DNA from: Euphorbia lathyris
Lineage: Eukaryota > Streptophyta > Magnoliopsida > Malpighiales > Euphorbiaceae
Length of the DNA: 64,000 bases
Reading direction: 5' to 3'
Assembly (NCBI RefSeq): GCF_963576675.1
Contig: NC_088913.1
Span: 86,985,001 to 87,049,000 of the forward strand
Position 1 is the first letter of the stretch. Each line of letters begins with the position of its first letter. Under the pieces are notes generated by a model. It was not told the origin of the DNA and did not search any database. It saw nothing but the letters and a program-made list of their open reading frames with translations. Position numbers and translations under genes: made by a program. Below are positions 33,617-44,565 of the stretch, piece after piece.

Positions 33617-34659
33617 TTTATGTTTTTCATTTTATTTTTGTAAATATTTTGTTTTTTTTAATTATTGGTTTGTTTTGATTACTTGTACATATGTTTATTT
33701 AATAAAAATCTTATTTAGTTCAATTCTTAATTTTCTTAGATTTATCCATTTGATCCATTATATATACTTAGCATATTTCATATGGGTAGTTTCTAATTAT
33801 TCTTCCTCAAAATTAAGATAAAAAGGTTTCACATAAACATATACGGTTTTCTATTTTTCCACATTTAATTCTATTTGTAACTCAATTTATTTTTAATGAA
33901 TTAAGTTTTCATTTAATCAATTCAATTCATGTATTAAAATGAAATACCATGCACTTATTATGCATTTAATATGGCTCTCTTAACTTATATGCATAAATGA
34001 ACATTTAAGTTTCATTAATTCTTCATAACCAATTTATTATACTTTAATTCAATTTATTAAGGTAAAACCTTTGGTTTTCCTTGCAATTAATGTCATTTAT
34101 TTAAGTTTTAAGTGCAGGAACACTTCATATTAAGTTCAGGACCCATTTCCTCAACAACAATTACACAAACCATGTCAAAAGGCACCAAAATAGGCATTTT
34201 TACCAATTCTCTACCGAGAATTTATTAATTCTCGGTATGAGCAGCAACTTTGGCAAGATTTCAAGGCGAAAATTGCCTGAAATTCGCGTGTCGCGGCCGC
34301 GGCTTTGCCATTCGCGGTCGCGACACGCGTATAATTTGCCCTATTAAATCCGATTTTGCCACCAAATTTTGCCTATTCCTATTCCTATTCTACCTATTCA
34401 CCTATCTATACAACCCTATATAAACCTACCTCTTACACAAACCTCACATCACCTCTATTTTTACCCAATCCCCTACTCTAAACTCTTCCACAAAAATCTA
34501 CTTTTACTCTTCCCAATTTATTGACTCCAATTTCTATCCTCTTTTCCATTCAATCAATTACCTATTCCACAACCCCAAACTCATCTTCAAGCTTTGCTTT
34601 CTCTCTCAATTTCTTCTTCTTCTTCTTCTCACACCCTAAACACACAAAACACCATCACC
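33617..34659 (+). other. Leader of the second ORF-1 gene, with GC-rich hairpin
   Basis: AT-rich to about 34200, then CTCTACCGAGAATTTATTAA with its complement (34208-34240). A 17-bp near-perfect stem follows (34285-34301 with 34313-34329), with the same 11-base loop GCTTTGCCATT as the first hairpin. After it comes a CT-rich leader with (TTC)n just before the ATG at 34660. The arrangement repeats that before the first gene. Confidence 0.75.
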
Positions 34660-35880
34660 ATGGTTCGGACTAAGCGTGTTGGTAACAAGCCCGCTGTTAC
34701 GAAAGCTAATCGCCTTCGGGTTCAATGCGGAGCTTATTTTGACATCTATTCGGAGGAAGAAGCCGCTCGTTTCAAACATTTTTCTCAAGGTGACCGCCAA
34801 TTTGTTGATATGCACTTCTTGGACTTCCATTCGGTAAGAGCATTAAACTTCTCTACTCGAATTGATGCCTTTATTGAAGCATTGGGTTGGCAAGAATTCG
34901 TTAATATGCGTTTCCCGCGTATTAATGAATATGTGGTGGAATTTTTGGTCACTTTGTCCATGAACAAGAAGAAAACTTCGATTTCTTTTAGGAATAATGG
35001 TATCCCTTACACCATTAACTATGAAGCAATGGGAAATATGTTTGGTTTCCCTACTTCTGATTTTTATGATAAGCCTAAAGATTTTGATAATGATGCAGTT
35101 TGGCAAACTCTTTCGGACCAAGATTATTTTAATTCGAAAAACACTTCAAGCAAGTTGATTAAGGACAATTGTGTGTTCTTCTTTCATAAGTATTTGAGTG
35201 TCTTCTTGTTTGGTCGTGTTGAGAGTTCAAAGGTTCAGGTTCAGGATTTGTATGTTTTGGATAGTTTGCTTAAAGGTTTGAGGATTGATAGCATTGGTAT
35301 AATGTTCGATAATTTGTTTCGTGCTTCGAGGGCTAGTACCATTCAGATCCCTCTTTGTAATTTTATCACCGGTATTGTGTTGGGAGCACGGGGTGAATTG
35401 GCCGACTATGACATGTCCACCTACCATGGTTATGTACCGCTTTTGGACATTTCGGCTCTTGAGCGAGCTCATTTATTGCTTCCCCAAGGACCTCCCGTCT
35501 TTATTTCCTATGCTTCCCGTATTGCCCATCTTCGTGGCACTATGGGTGGTGGCGCTTCAAGTTCTCAATTTGTAGGTACCGAAGGCGGCGGAGATGCAGA
35601 AGGAGAGGAAGATCAACCACCGGCTCAAGCACAACCCCAAGCACCTCAAACGGAGGATGATCCGGTAGATTTGCGGAGGATTTTGAACCAAATCAATTCC
35701 AACAATCGTCAAATGAACTTGCGAATTGATGATTTGGTTGAAAACAATATGGTGATGAATGACAACCTCAACCTTTTGAGGCGTGAACATCGATCAACTC
35801 GGCATCAGATGCTTTCCTTATTCCGACGCCGCAATGTGGAGACGTCACCTACACCTCCCGATTCACCACCTCAAGCTTAG
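34660..35880 (+). CDS. Second ATHILA ORF-1-type gene, intact
   Basis: 406 codons from ATG 34660 (MVRTKRVGNKP; the CACC context favours this start over upstream in-frame codons), with no stop. The basic N-terminus is followed by the conserved region (FDIYSEEEAARF, FIEALGWQEFVNMRFPRINE, NMFGFPTSDFY, VQDLYVLDSLLKGL, FITGIVLGARG). After that comes a Gly/Glu/Pro-rich linker, then a helical Asn/Arg-rich stretch likely to be a short coiled coil (LRRILNQINSNNRQMNLRI). It is the only long intact frame of this element, while gag-pol and the first paralog are broken. It has no clear transmembrane segment. Family role is unknown. Confidence 0.78.
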   Translation: MVRTKRVGNKPAVTKANRLRVQCGAYFDIYSEEEAARFKHFSQGDRQFVDMHFLDFHSVRALNFSTRIDAFIEALGWQEFVNMRFPRINEYVVEFLVTLSMNKKKTSISFRNNGIPYTINYEAMGNMFGFPTSDFYDKPKDFDNDAVWQTLSDQDYFNSKNTSSKLIKDNCVFFFHKYLSVFLFGRVESSKVQVQDLYVLDSLLKGLRIDSIGIMFDNLFRASRASTIQIPLCNFITGIVLGARGELADYDMSTYHGYVPLLDISALERAHLLLPQGPPVFISYASRIAHLRGTMGGGASSSQFVGTEGGGDAEGEEDQPPAQAQPQAPQTEDDPVDLRRILNQINSNNRQMNLRIDDLVENNMVMNDNLNLLRREHRSTRHQMLSLFRRRNVETSPTPPDSPPQA

Positions 35881-36634
35881 GTTGTTTTCCTTTCATTTTA
35901 TTTTTATCTTGTTAAAATTTGGTACAATTTTCATTTTCTTGTGTTTGGTACAATTTTTAAAATTATGTTGAATGTTTACTTTGCTCAATTTCAATCTTTG
36001 TTTCGAATTTTATGTTTTCTCCATTATTTTTGCACCAATGAGGACATGGTCCAATTTAAGTGTGGGAGGAGATATACATATATCATTTCCACAAATACGA
36101 ATAAATGCAACAAAGATTTTATTTTGCAAAACAAATAACAAATGCAACGAATGATATTCATGCAAATGCAACACATATATATATTGCAAAACATTTTTCA
36201 CAATAACTTAACATTTTCATAAGATAATATGATTATTTGTTTAGGTTATCATTATCGATAGAAACAATATTTCTATACGGGTAATATTTTTCAAATTTTT
36301 CACAAATCTCTGATACGATTTTAAGAAAGTTGTCTCGAGTGAATGTATTTACGTAAAACATTCTTTATTCAATCTCTATTTTATATCATGCAATTCATGA
36401 TACAATAAATCTTATTTTAAATTTTCAATTAGGTTTATAGGCATTAAATTGAACTAACAATTTTAGCTCGGTTTGATTTCGTCTTACATTAACACTAATT
36501 GAAGTTTTTAAGGAAACTTTAGCCATAATACATGTTGAATTATAAGTCAATATAGGATGAATGTGCTATTTTTCTTTTTCCCAAGTTTTAATTTTATAAT
36601 TCATATTAATTAATCAATTAGTTGAATTCTTAAC
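35881..36634 (+). other. Athila 3' region with polypurine-tract-like motif
   Basis: AT-rich noncoding DNA. GAGGACATGGTCC followed by TTTAAGTGTGGGAGGAG at 36039-36071 is like the polypurine motif common in Athila elements, but no LTR starts after it. The rest shows nothing I recognise. Confidence 0.55.
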
Positions 36635-36905
36635 TTTTGGCCACGATTGAGACTAACCTTATCACAATCGAGGTATGAAAGGGAAGAAAATTAAGTACCG
36701 TTTACTTTTGGCCACGGTTACGACCACCCTTATCACAATCGAGGTATGGAAGGAACGTTTAAAGCAAAAATTATAAGCGTGTATAAGTTTAAAGTAACGA
36801 TTGCGTCCACCCATGGCATAGTCGGTACCTCTTAAGTAAACACTAAGCAAAGTAAAAATACGTATAGAGGTTACGGTTGAAACCACCCTTATTTCGGGCG
36901 TAACC
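36635..36905. repeat. Four diverged tandem repeats in the Athila 3' region
   Basis: Units of roughly 60-80 bp beginning TTTTGGCCACGATTGAGAC, TTTTGGCCACGGTTACGACC, AAGTAACGATTGCGTCCACC and GAGGTTACGGTTGAAACCACC. The first two share CCTTATCACAATCGAGGTAT. They are much more diverged than the Tat repeats. Confidence 0.7.
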
Positions 36906-37258
36906 AAGCAAATAAAATCAAGTACTTATTCATTTTTCTTATATATTAGTTTAGGTTTGGGAAAGAAAATTTTGTACTTTGAAATGCCTTGAGATGAAAA
37001 ACTCAATAACATGCGTGCTTATATCGTCCCGAATGCTTCGATTCAAAATTAGAAATACAAGACGAATGATATATCGTATTTATACTAAGTTAGTTTGATA
37101 TTTTGCGTATAAATTTGCCATGCGAAGTTAGTCTTTTCGGCTTAACTAATTTAAAAGGTAATACAGAGATATATGTTTTATTTTCGTAAAGAGATTAGTA
37201 AGAGAATAAATTCAGTGAAATTTTGCTCGGGACAAGCAAAAGATTAAGTGTGGAGATT
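36906..37258 (+). other. Spacer before the terminal palindrome
   Basis: AT-rich and noncoding. It ends AGATTAAGTGTGGAGATT, a purine-rich tract directly before TGTTAAGCCC, as expected of a polypurine tract before a 3' LTR. Confidence 0.5.
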
Positions 37259-37827
37259 TGTTAAGCCCAAAATATACCTAAAATATTATCAATAATTACA
37301 TCAATATTGCTACGAATTTATGCTATTCATACCTATTTAGAATACTTTTACTCTCGAATATGTTTTTTTCATGCAAGGTACATAAATATTTGGTAAAATC
37401 CAAATAGGAGTAAAACGAGCTCAAAAATAGAAGAAAATCCCTACAAAAGGAGTCAAAGACGACAGAAATTAATAACGCCAAGTCGAGGACACGAACAAAA
37501 GCTGAAAAACCGAAAAAGCTCCGTGTCGCGACCGTGGCTCCCCCTATTCACGGTCGCGACACGCGTCCTTCAGTCTTTTTTCAGCTTTCGTTCGTGTCCT
37601 CGACTTGGCGTTATTAATTTATGTCGTCTTTGACTCCTTTTGTAGGGCTTTTCTTCTATTTTTGAGCTCGTTTTACTCCTATTTGGATTTTACCAAATAT
37701 TTATGTACCTTGCATGAAAGAAACATATTCGAGAGTAAAAGTATTCTAAATAGGTATGAATAGCATAAATTCGTAGCAATATTGATGTAATTATTGATAA
37801 TATTTTAGGTATATTTTGGGCTTAACA
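37259..37827. repeat. 569-bp palindrome forming the 3' end of the Athila element
   Basis: Starts TGTTAAGCCCAAAATATACC and ends with the complement, finishing GGGCTTAACA. The arms are about 270 bp and almost identical. The centre is a third copy of the GC-rich stem (CGTGTCGCGACCGTG) with the loop GCTCCCCCTATT. It lies after a purine tract and ends at the target duplicate, so it sits where the 3' LTR belongs. No such sequence is at the 5' end. Confidence 0.92.
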
Positions 37828-37832
37828 AGCCA

Positions 37833-40087
37833 GTACACACATGTGTCATGAAATGTCATTTTTCACTTCACTATGTAAAATTGATCATCCTAGGGTGGTG
37901 TTCCTGCCTGATGGATCCAAACAAGTTATTACTCATGTTGGATCAGTGCTGGTTACTCCAAAATTGTTGTTGAAGAATGTCCTGTTTGTTCCAACTTTCA
38001 AATACAACTTAATGTATGTTGGGAGGCTGCTTATGGATAATGAGGTGAGCATTCAATTTTCTATTACACACTGTGTATTACAGGACCTGGCCTCTAAGGC
38101 ATAGATTGCTCGAGGAGCATTGATGGATGGTTTGTATCAATTGCAACAAATGAAGGTTAGCATAGCCACGACATCACTTTCAGCTTGTTCTACAGTTCAC
38201 AGTTCATCTGTTGCGTTATCTGGTATGATATCTCCTGATATGCTTTGGCACATAAGATTAGGTCATGTCTCTTCGCATAAGTTGTTGCACATGCCTGATC
38301 TGAATTGTAAAGTTGATGATGTAGTATGTGAAGTGTGTCACAAAGCTAAACAACATAGAATTAGTTTTGGTCTTAGTGCCATTAAAACTACCAGAATTTT
38401 TGAGTTAATTCACACTGATGTATTGGGTCCCTAAAGACAAGTTTCTTTATCAGGAGCACAGTATATGCTTACAGTAGTTGATGATTTTTCCATAATTACA
38501 TGGACCTATTTGTTCCAGACAAAAGATCAGGTAGCAACTTTGTTAAGCAATTTTATCAATATGGCACATACACAGTTTGAGGCAAAAATTAAAGTTCTTC
38601 GCACAGATAATGGAACAGAGTTCATTAGCGCTAAAACATAAGATATTTTGCACAATTTTGGCATCATACATTAGAAAACATGCAGTTACACACCACAGCA
38701 AAATGGTGTTGTTGAACGAAGACATAGATTTTTAGCTGAAACTGCAAGAGCATTGTTATTCCAAGCTAATCTTTCCAATAATTTTTGGGGAGAGGTCATG
38801 CTACATGCCACTTTTCTAATCAATTTGTTGCCTACTAAGGTACTTAATTGGCAGAGTCCACATGAAGTATTCTATGGTAAGTCACATGTGTTATCAGTGT
38901 TGAAGTGCTTTGGTTGCCTTTGTTTTGTGACTGATATTTCTCCACAGAAAGATAAGTTTTCTCCAAGTGCATTCAAGGGTATTTACTTAGGCAACTCTGC
39001 AGGACAAAATGGTAGTAAAGTGTACAACTTCCTTACTCACAAGGTTTGTGTTTCCAGGGACGTGCAGTTTTATGAACATATCTTCCGTGGTTATCCCAAT
39101 CCTAAATCAGCTCCTAGCCTGACTGCAAACATCTTGATCCTACCCAATCTTAGTTCTCATATAGAAAATTTTGACCTTTATCCTATCTCTCAATCTCATA
39201 TTCCTGCTTCTTCTTCTAACACACATACATCCCTTAATTCTCCTAATTCTCCTAATTCTCAACCAACTACACCCATTTGTTCATCTAAACCATCAAGCCC
39301 CTCCATAAATCTTTTAAACAATACAACAGACTCCAATGCATCCCGGCCACCTATTGCTGAAAAAAACTCTACCAGAACTAGTAGACAACCTGAATGGCTT
39401 AATGATTTTGTGGTGAATGTGGTTGATGAGTATTCAATGTTGAGCAGTATTTCTCAAACAGCATTTTTGACCAATATTGTTAAAATTAAGGAACCAAGTA
39501 GCTTTGCTGAAGCAAACAAACAAGTTGAGTGGCCGGATGCTATGAAAAAAGAAATAGAAGCTTTAGAAAGCAATGGCACATGGGAACTCACTATATTACC
39601 AGATGGGAAACAAGCTATTACAAGAAAGTGGGTATTTCGTATCAAATACAATCCAGATGGGACAGTTGAGAGATTCAAGGTAAGGTTGGTTGCAAGGGGG
39701 TATGACCAGAAGTATGGAGTGGACTATACTGAAAGCTTTTCTCTAGTTACTAAAACAGTTACAGTGAGACTGTTTCTTGCTATAACTGCTGCTAAACAAT
39801 GGCAAATACATCAAGTTGATGTAAATACTACGTATCTTCACGGTTTTGTAGATGAAGACATATACATGGTTCAACCGGCTGGTTATGATAAAGCTAATCC
39901 AGGACAAGTTTGTAAACTTAGAAAATCCCTATATGGGCTGAAGCAAGTTGGGAGGCAGTGGTATAAAGAGTTTACACATTCTTTACTGCAGCTAGGTTTT
40001 CAGAAATCTATCAATGATTATTGTTTGTTTACTAGGGAATTGGATGGTCATTTTATGGTGATAGTCATTTTATGGTTTTGGTCCTAA
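37833..40087 (+). other. Continuation of unit B copia pol after Athila
   Basis: Right-hand part of the pol remnant described under 25243-40087, from the protease DSGAS onward. It follows the AGCCA duplicate directly. Confidence 0.85.
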
Positions 40088-40187
40088 AAATAGAAGTAAT
40101 TTGGTTCGGTTTTTGGACCGAACAAGACCATGCTAACCTCTAACCGTAGGAGCAAAAGAGAAAAAATGAGTTAATGAGTTTTAATTA

Positions 40188-40799
40188 TCTCTATATAATT
40201 AGTACTATATATTAACATATTATATATTATTTATTGTCAATTAATAGCTCATCAATTAAAGTAATAAAAGAAAGTAAAAGTTAGAGGAAGATGAAAAAAC
40301 ACAAAGCGAAAATCATTATATTCAATAGCCACTGAAAATCAAAGTCCTCATTGACATTTAATTTTGATTATGTATTAGTTTTGTTCTTAATCTTATAATT
40401 TTGTTCTTACTTCAAATAGTATAGTCTTATAATTTTGTTCTTACTTCATTAAGAGATTCAAATTTATTTGGTAGCTATTTCCATTGATAAACTGTATTAA
40501 TAGCATTTTCTTCAAGAATTATCAGAATTTAGAATTTGATATCTTCAATTAAAGAAATATGATGGAAATAGAAGAGGCATGGACAACTGAAATAGGAAAA
40601 AGTAAATGTGTAAAAAATTATATGGAAATCGTTATGTTTCCCAATGTAATTATTCGATTTTTTTCATATGTAGTTATTTTGTTCTCAATTAACTTAAAAT
40701 TATCTAAAACAAAATATCAATATAATTACATGCAAATGATATATAATTAAAAATTAAATAAAAAATTAAATTTCTTTAGCAACGCGGGAACAATACTAG
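40188..40799 (+). mobile_element. Short Helitron-like element, unit B copy
   Basis: Same block as 7765-8369: it starts TCTCTATATAATTAG after A and ends CAATACTAG before T. It is 612 bp, with an extra TATTATATA stretch near 40220. Just before it, TTGGTTCGGTTTTTGGACCGAACAA (about 40101-40125) forms a short hairpin, conserved in all units. Confidence 0.4.
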
Positions 40800-40994
40800 T
40801 TTTTATTTATTCCAAAACCTCTAAAATATTTATTGTATAATTAATTAATTTATTTTTATTTCACATCATTTTTTTATGAAAATGCGTACATCATTTCATA
40901 GATAAGAAAAGAAGTACAATAAGAAAAGTAAAGAATAAACCTTACATAAGTACAGACTATGCCTAGTACATAATCCATAAAGGTAAGAAAATGA

Positions 40995-41288
40995 CTATAA
41001 AGAGCAAAATAGATCATTAAATGTACAAATAAAACAAACAACATGTGAAACATATATTTCTTGATACTCCAAATTTGCAGAACAACATATCTGTAATCCA
41101 ATCTTCAAACTCTTCTGATTCTTCGGATATGGGTCATTTCTTTTGCAACCACGTAGATGTAGTGATCTGCGAATAAAATCTACCATTTCTTCTCTTGCTA
41201 AATCAGAAAATGTTTCAAATGAAAAGATAATAAACAACATATGTAATTCAAGCAGATTAAGAGATCCGGTAAAATATATGCAATCCAA
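40995..41288 (-). pseudogene. Conserved minus-strand frame of unknown origin, unit B copy
   Basis: Same 97-codon frame as 8566-8859, still open, with changes at two residues I can see (NPLEL to NLLEL, LEFQE to LEYQE). Function unknown. Confidence 0.4.
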
Positions 41289-41921
41289 CTAAAATAGACT
41301 TAATGAAATAGTTGAAAACTCCCTTCCTGGCACGGTAACAATCTAAAATTAATAAAATTAAGTTAGAACAAAAGTTTAAAAGATTGGATTGTTAACGAAT
41401 TTAAAGAAATTTAATTGTTTATCCACGAATCTATTGTTCGATTATAAATAAAAATGAGAGAACTTATTATTTTCTTAAAAAAAAGTTAACATTGGAAGCT
41501 ACTAAGGTTAGCAACTGAACGTAAATTCTACTATTCCAACGGACACTATTAAAAAAAAGTCGGTTACGATGGACGCTAAAATTTTATAGTTGAACGACGT
41601 TTTTAGCGTCCCTAAACAATTACCTACGCTTTTAAAAACATTGTAACAAGTGTTTTTAAATCGTATGTCGTTAATTTTAACAGTACATAAAACCTTGTGT
41701 GGATAAATTTAATCTAACGACATATATATACAAGCATCGTCATTGCTACCAATGCTTACATTTTTAACATCATAATAATTTTCATATTATTTATTTTTTT
41801 ATATTTTTCTTTTCTCTCCAACATATGCTTAAATTAAAAAAGAAATAAAATTAAGAAAAGCTTCATCCTCTCTTTCTTTCATTTTTTTTATATTTTTCTT
41901 TTCTCTCCAACATATGCCGTC
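41289..41921. other. CACTA-like repeats and rearranged junction, unit B
   Basis: About 41510-41770 holds the GACGCTAAAA / TTTTAGCGTC repeats. At about 41793-41916 a polypyrimidine block ending TCTCTCCAACATATG occurs twice around an AAATTAAAAAAG stretch. Here unit B lacks the roughly 0.75 kb that unit C has between these points. Confidence 0.45.
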
Positions 41922-42516
41922 TATAATTCTTTTTGCTCTACGATAAAGTTTCTAATTCAAATCCAATAGAATGATACAAAAGATTGCAAGTAGTTCTGAA
42001 AGCGATAATGCTTCATCGCACATAAGGTACACAAATTGATGGGGAATATATTGATTATTACACTACCACCCAAACGGGTAAAACTGAGAAAAGTGGATTT
42101 TAGTGATGAAGAGCCGAACTTTTACTCAAGACTGATGGCTGAATATTCACATGATCAATTTAGAGAATATGCAGCTGCTGGAACAGTAAAAAAAAATTAT
42201 CTTAATATCTTGTTGATTTTGTCAGGCTTGCGACCATCCTCTGCTGGAATTTTTTACTGTTCCAACAACTGCATATTCTCTGAATTGATCACGTAAATAA
42301 TCAGCCTTCAGTCTTGAGTAGAAGTCCGACTCTTCATCACTAAAATCCACTTTCCTCAGTTCTACCAGTTTAGGTGGTAGTTTAATAATGGTTCCCCATC
42401 AATTTATTTACCTTTTGTGTGACGAAGCATTATGGCTTTCAGAACTGCTTGCAATCTTTTGTACACTTCTGTTGGATTTCTTTGAATTGGAACCTTTATA
42501 GTAGAGCAGAAAGTAT
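41922..42516. repeat. Inverted repeat made from a SNF2-family helicase gene fragment, unit B copy
   Basis: Same structure as 20173-20768: left arm about 41922-42193, right arm about 42238-42516. Both loop and arm order are kept, so the inverted repeat existed before unit amplification. Unit C retains only the first part of the left arm (about 53195-53316). Confidence 0.85.
42036..42296 (+). pseudogene. SNF2 helicase fragment readable in the left arm, unit B
   Basis: 86-codon frame with LPPKRVKLRKVDFSDEE, FYSRLMAEYSHDQFREYA, AGTVKKNYLNILL. It matches the region after the MLRRTKGT box of RAD5/CHR27-28-type SNF2 ATPases, between the two helicase halves. The upstream codons (KLQ..LKAIMLRRTKGT equivalent) lie in another frame at about 41980-42040. 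The last 20 codons run into the loop and right arm. It is a fragment without a Walker box and is not a functional enzyme. Confidence 0.75.
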
Positions 42517-42621
42517 ATATTTATATGCATATCAAGAGGTAGCGGCAGAAATTCGAGTCGTGGACATAGGCACCTAACCGAGGTAGAGGCAGGGTTTGTA
42601 ATGATCCCAAGAGTTGATTTA

Positions 42622-43010
42622 CGGCCATAGACTTAAGTTTTTTTACTCTTCAATAGAAATCACAACAAAGTCAAATTTTGAAATCACGGAAGGAAGAATT
42701 TTTTTAATCACTCGAACACCTTCCATCTTATCTCCATATTTATTCAATTGATTAACAGTTTTCTGGACTCTGGACCCTGTTGAAATACTCTTCAATGGGT
42801 TCAGAGTCGTGCATCTTGAGATTTTCATATTCACCTCTCACAGTTTGTATACATACTATAATTATTTTATCTTTCCCTTTAAAGGAATTCTCAAGAATTT
42901 CTGATACATCCTTTGCAGTAACATCAGGAGAAATATTTTTAAACATTTTGTCATCCAAACATATATGGATACAAGTGAGCGCTTACTGGTCTTTCTTTTT
43001 ATCCTTCACT
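42622..43010 (-). pseudogene. Antisense copia gag fragment, unit B copy
   Basis: Counterpart of 20873-21260 with the same frameshift and end, e.g. DDKMFKNISPDV and [18 protein letters not shown]. The shared frameshift shows the decay predates amplification. Confidence 0.75.
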
Positions 43011-43281
43011 GAGCTGTCATTACTGCCTCATTTTCTGGTTGTACATAACTATTTTCAACAATCTCTTATACATCTGTAATAGAATTTTTGTTTGTGTGTT
43101 TACTTTATGTGTCCACTTTGAATATTGGAACATGGTGCTTGATATTCTAACTTGGGATGAAAAATGTGTCATTTCAGGAACTGAATGCTCAAAAGGGGGA
43201 ACCAATAGAATGTAACAGAGTAAGTAGGAACTAGGTATTGGCAACAGAGTAGATGGGGCAATCCTTATACTATTGGCAAAG

Positions 43282-44533
43282 TCATTTCTTTTATCCGGAA
43301 TGCGACATATATACTGTATATAATACTGGAAGTAGAGAGAAATGAGGAGAAGTGTTTTAGAAATATTTTTTATAAGTTGTCAACGTAGTAAAAATTCAAA
43401 ATAAAAAATATTTAATTAATAATAATAGAAAGAAAATTGAAAAGTCATTTATATATATTTATAATTTTTAATAATAATAAATATTTATCAAACCGTTAAT
43501 TAAAGTAATAAAAGAAAGTAGGAGTTACACAAAGATGAAAAAACATAAAGGGAAGGAAATCCAAAAGTTACAAATAAATTTATATATAAAGCATTATAGA
43601 TAGTATTCTACCATTATATTCATTGATCACCGAAAACCACAGTCTTCATCAACCTTTAATTTTGGTGATGTATTATTTTTGTTTTTCATACTCTTATAAT
43701 ATAGTTTTATAATTTTGTTCTTAATTTAAATAATATAATCTTATAATTTTGTCCTTACTTCATTAGAAGGTTCAGATCTATTTAGAAGCGGTTTCCATTG
43801 ATAAATTATTTAATAGCATTTTCTTCTAGGATTTAGAAAATTCAAACTTTAATATCTCTGATTGAAGAAATTCGATAGAAATAGAAGATGGGTGGACAAC
43901 TAAAATCGGATAATGCAAAGTGTCAAAAATTATAGGAAATCTTTATATTTCTGAAGGTAATTATTCGATTTTTTCATATAAAGTAGTTATTTTGTTCTCA
44001 ATTGTGTTGGTGCTTTATTTTTATAACACAATAGTTGTTATAGTTTTATTTTTTAGAGATGAAATTTCATTTCTGCCGTTACCCATGTTCCATATCTCTC
44101 GCTATCTTATCCATGACTAAAATAAAGATTTTGTACATTTGCATTCTTTTCTAGTATATGTTGCTAGGTGTAATCGTTTCGATTGTCAACTCTAACTAAA
44201 ATTTAGATTCTCGATTTTATGTGAACTCAACTGTTAGGTTTAATTTTAAGTTAGATTAATTTTTCAAATTCAAAACATGGTGAAGTGCAATAAATTTTTT
44301 ATTTGGGTTATCTAACTGATATGGATTGTATTTTTTATTTTTATGCATTTTGGTACGAATGGATATAAAGTTTCACATAATAGTGATTCATTGAAATTTG
44401 AGACATATCGAAGAAAATAATTAAAGAAGTATTGAAACATTATACTTACAATGAAGTTTATTTCAATTATAAATTATGTTATATCACTATTATCATTCTA
44501 AGTTCCTTTCTCATTTTTTAATCATAAATTCTA

Positions 44534-44565
<32 letters not shown>
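43282..44565. other. Segment present in unit B and lost from unit A
   Basis: AT-rich. The part at about 43480-44010 is a diverged second copy of 40250-40700 (Helitron-like block), recognisable by collinear phrases such as AAAGTAATAAAAGAAAGTA and TAATAGCATTTTCTTC. So related sequences lie on both sides of the CACTA-like and SNF2 parts, in direct orientation about 3.2 kb apart. From 44530 a (TTA)n tract leads to the MITE. Confidence 0.55.

Larger units (their letters stand above)
25505..37827 (+). mobile_element. Athila-type Ty3/gypsy element in unit B
   Basis: A 12323-bp insertion bounded by AGCCA (25500-25504 and 37828-37832), with TG at the left end and CA at the right. It splits copia pol exactly where unit C is continuous. 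It contains gag-pol (26754-31982), two ATHILA ORF-1-type genes in the env position, diverged tandem repeats and a terminal palindrome. Gag and RT (FMDDFSVYG) are of Athila type. The two ends do not form an LTR pair: the left starts TGTTGAGCGATTTCC, the right is a palindrome starting TGTTAAGCCC. No clear primer binding site is seen. The same insertion, truncated, lies in unit D. Confidence 0.88.
25243..40087 (+). pseudogene. Copia pol fragment of unit B, split by an Athila element
   Basis: Segments 25243-25504 and 37833-40087 form one copia pol remnant like that of unit A: protease WIIDSGAS at the split point, pre-integrase zinc region, integrase core and N-terminal RT. Stops are at 38102-38104 (TAG), 38432-38434 (TAA), 38639-38641 (TAA) and 38672-38674 (TAG). 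From 38675 to 40087 the frame is open, covering the integrase end and half of RT. It ends at the same unrelated tail as units A and C, without YxDD or RNase H. The TAA stops at 38432 and 38639 are shared with A and C, so they predate amplification. Confidence 0.9.

Noticed and set aside
37259..37827. Separate foldback transposon inserted at the Athila end
   Set aside because: The flanks (GATT and AGCC) show no target duplication around the palindrome, and its right edge coincides with the Athila duplicate AGCCA. It is better treated as the Athila terminus.
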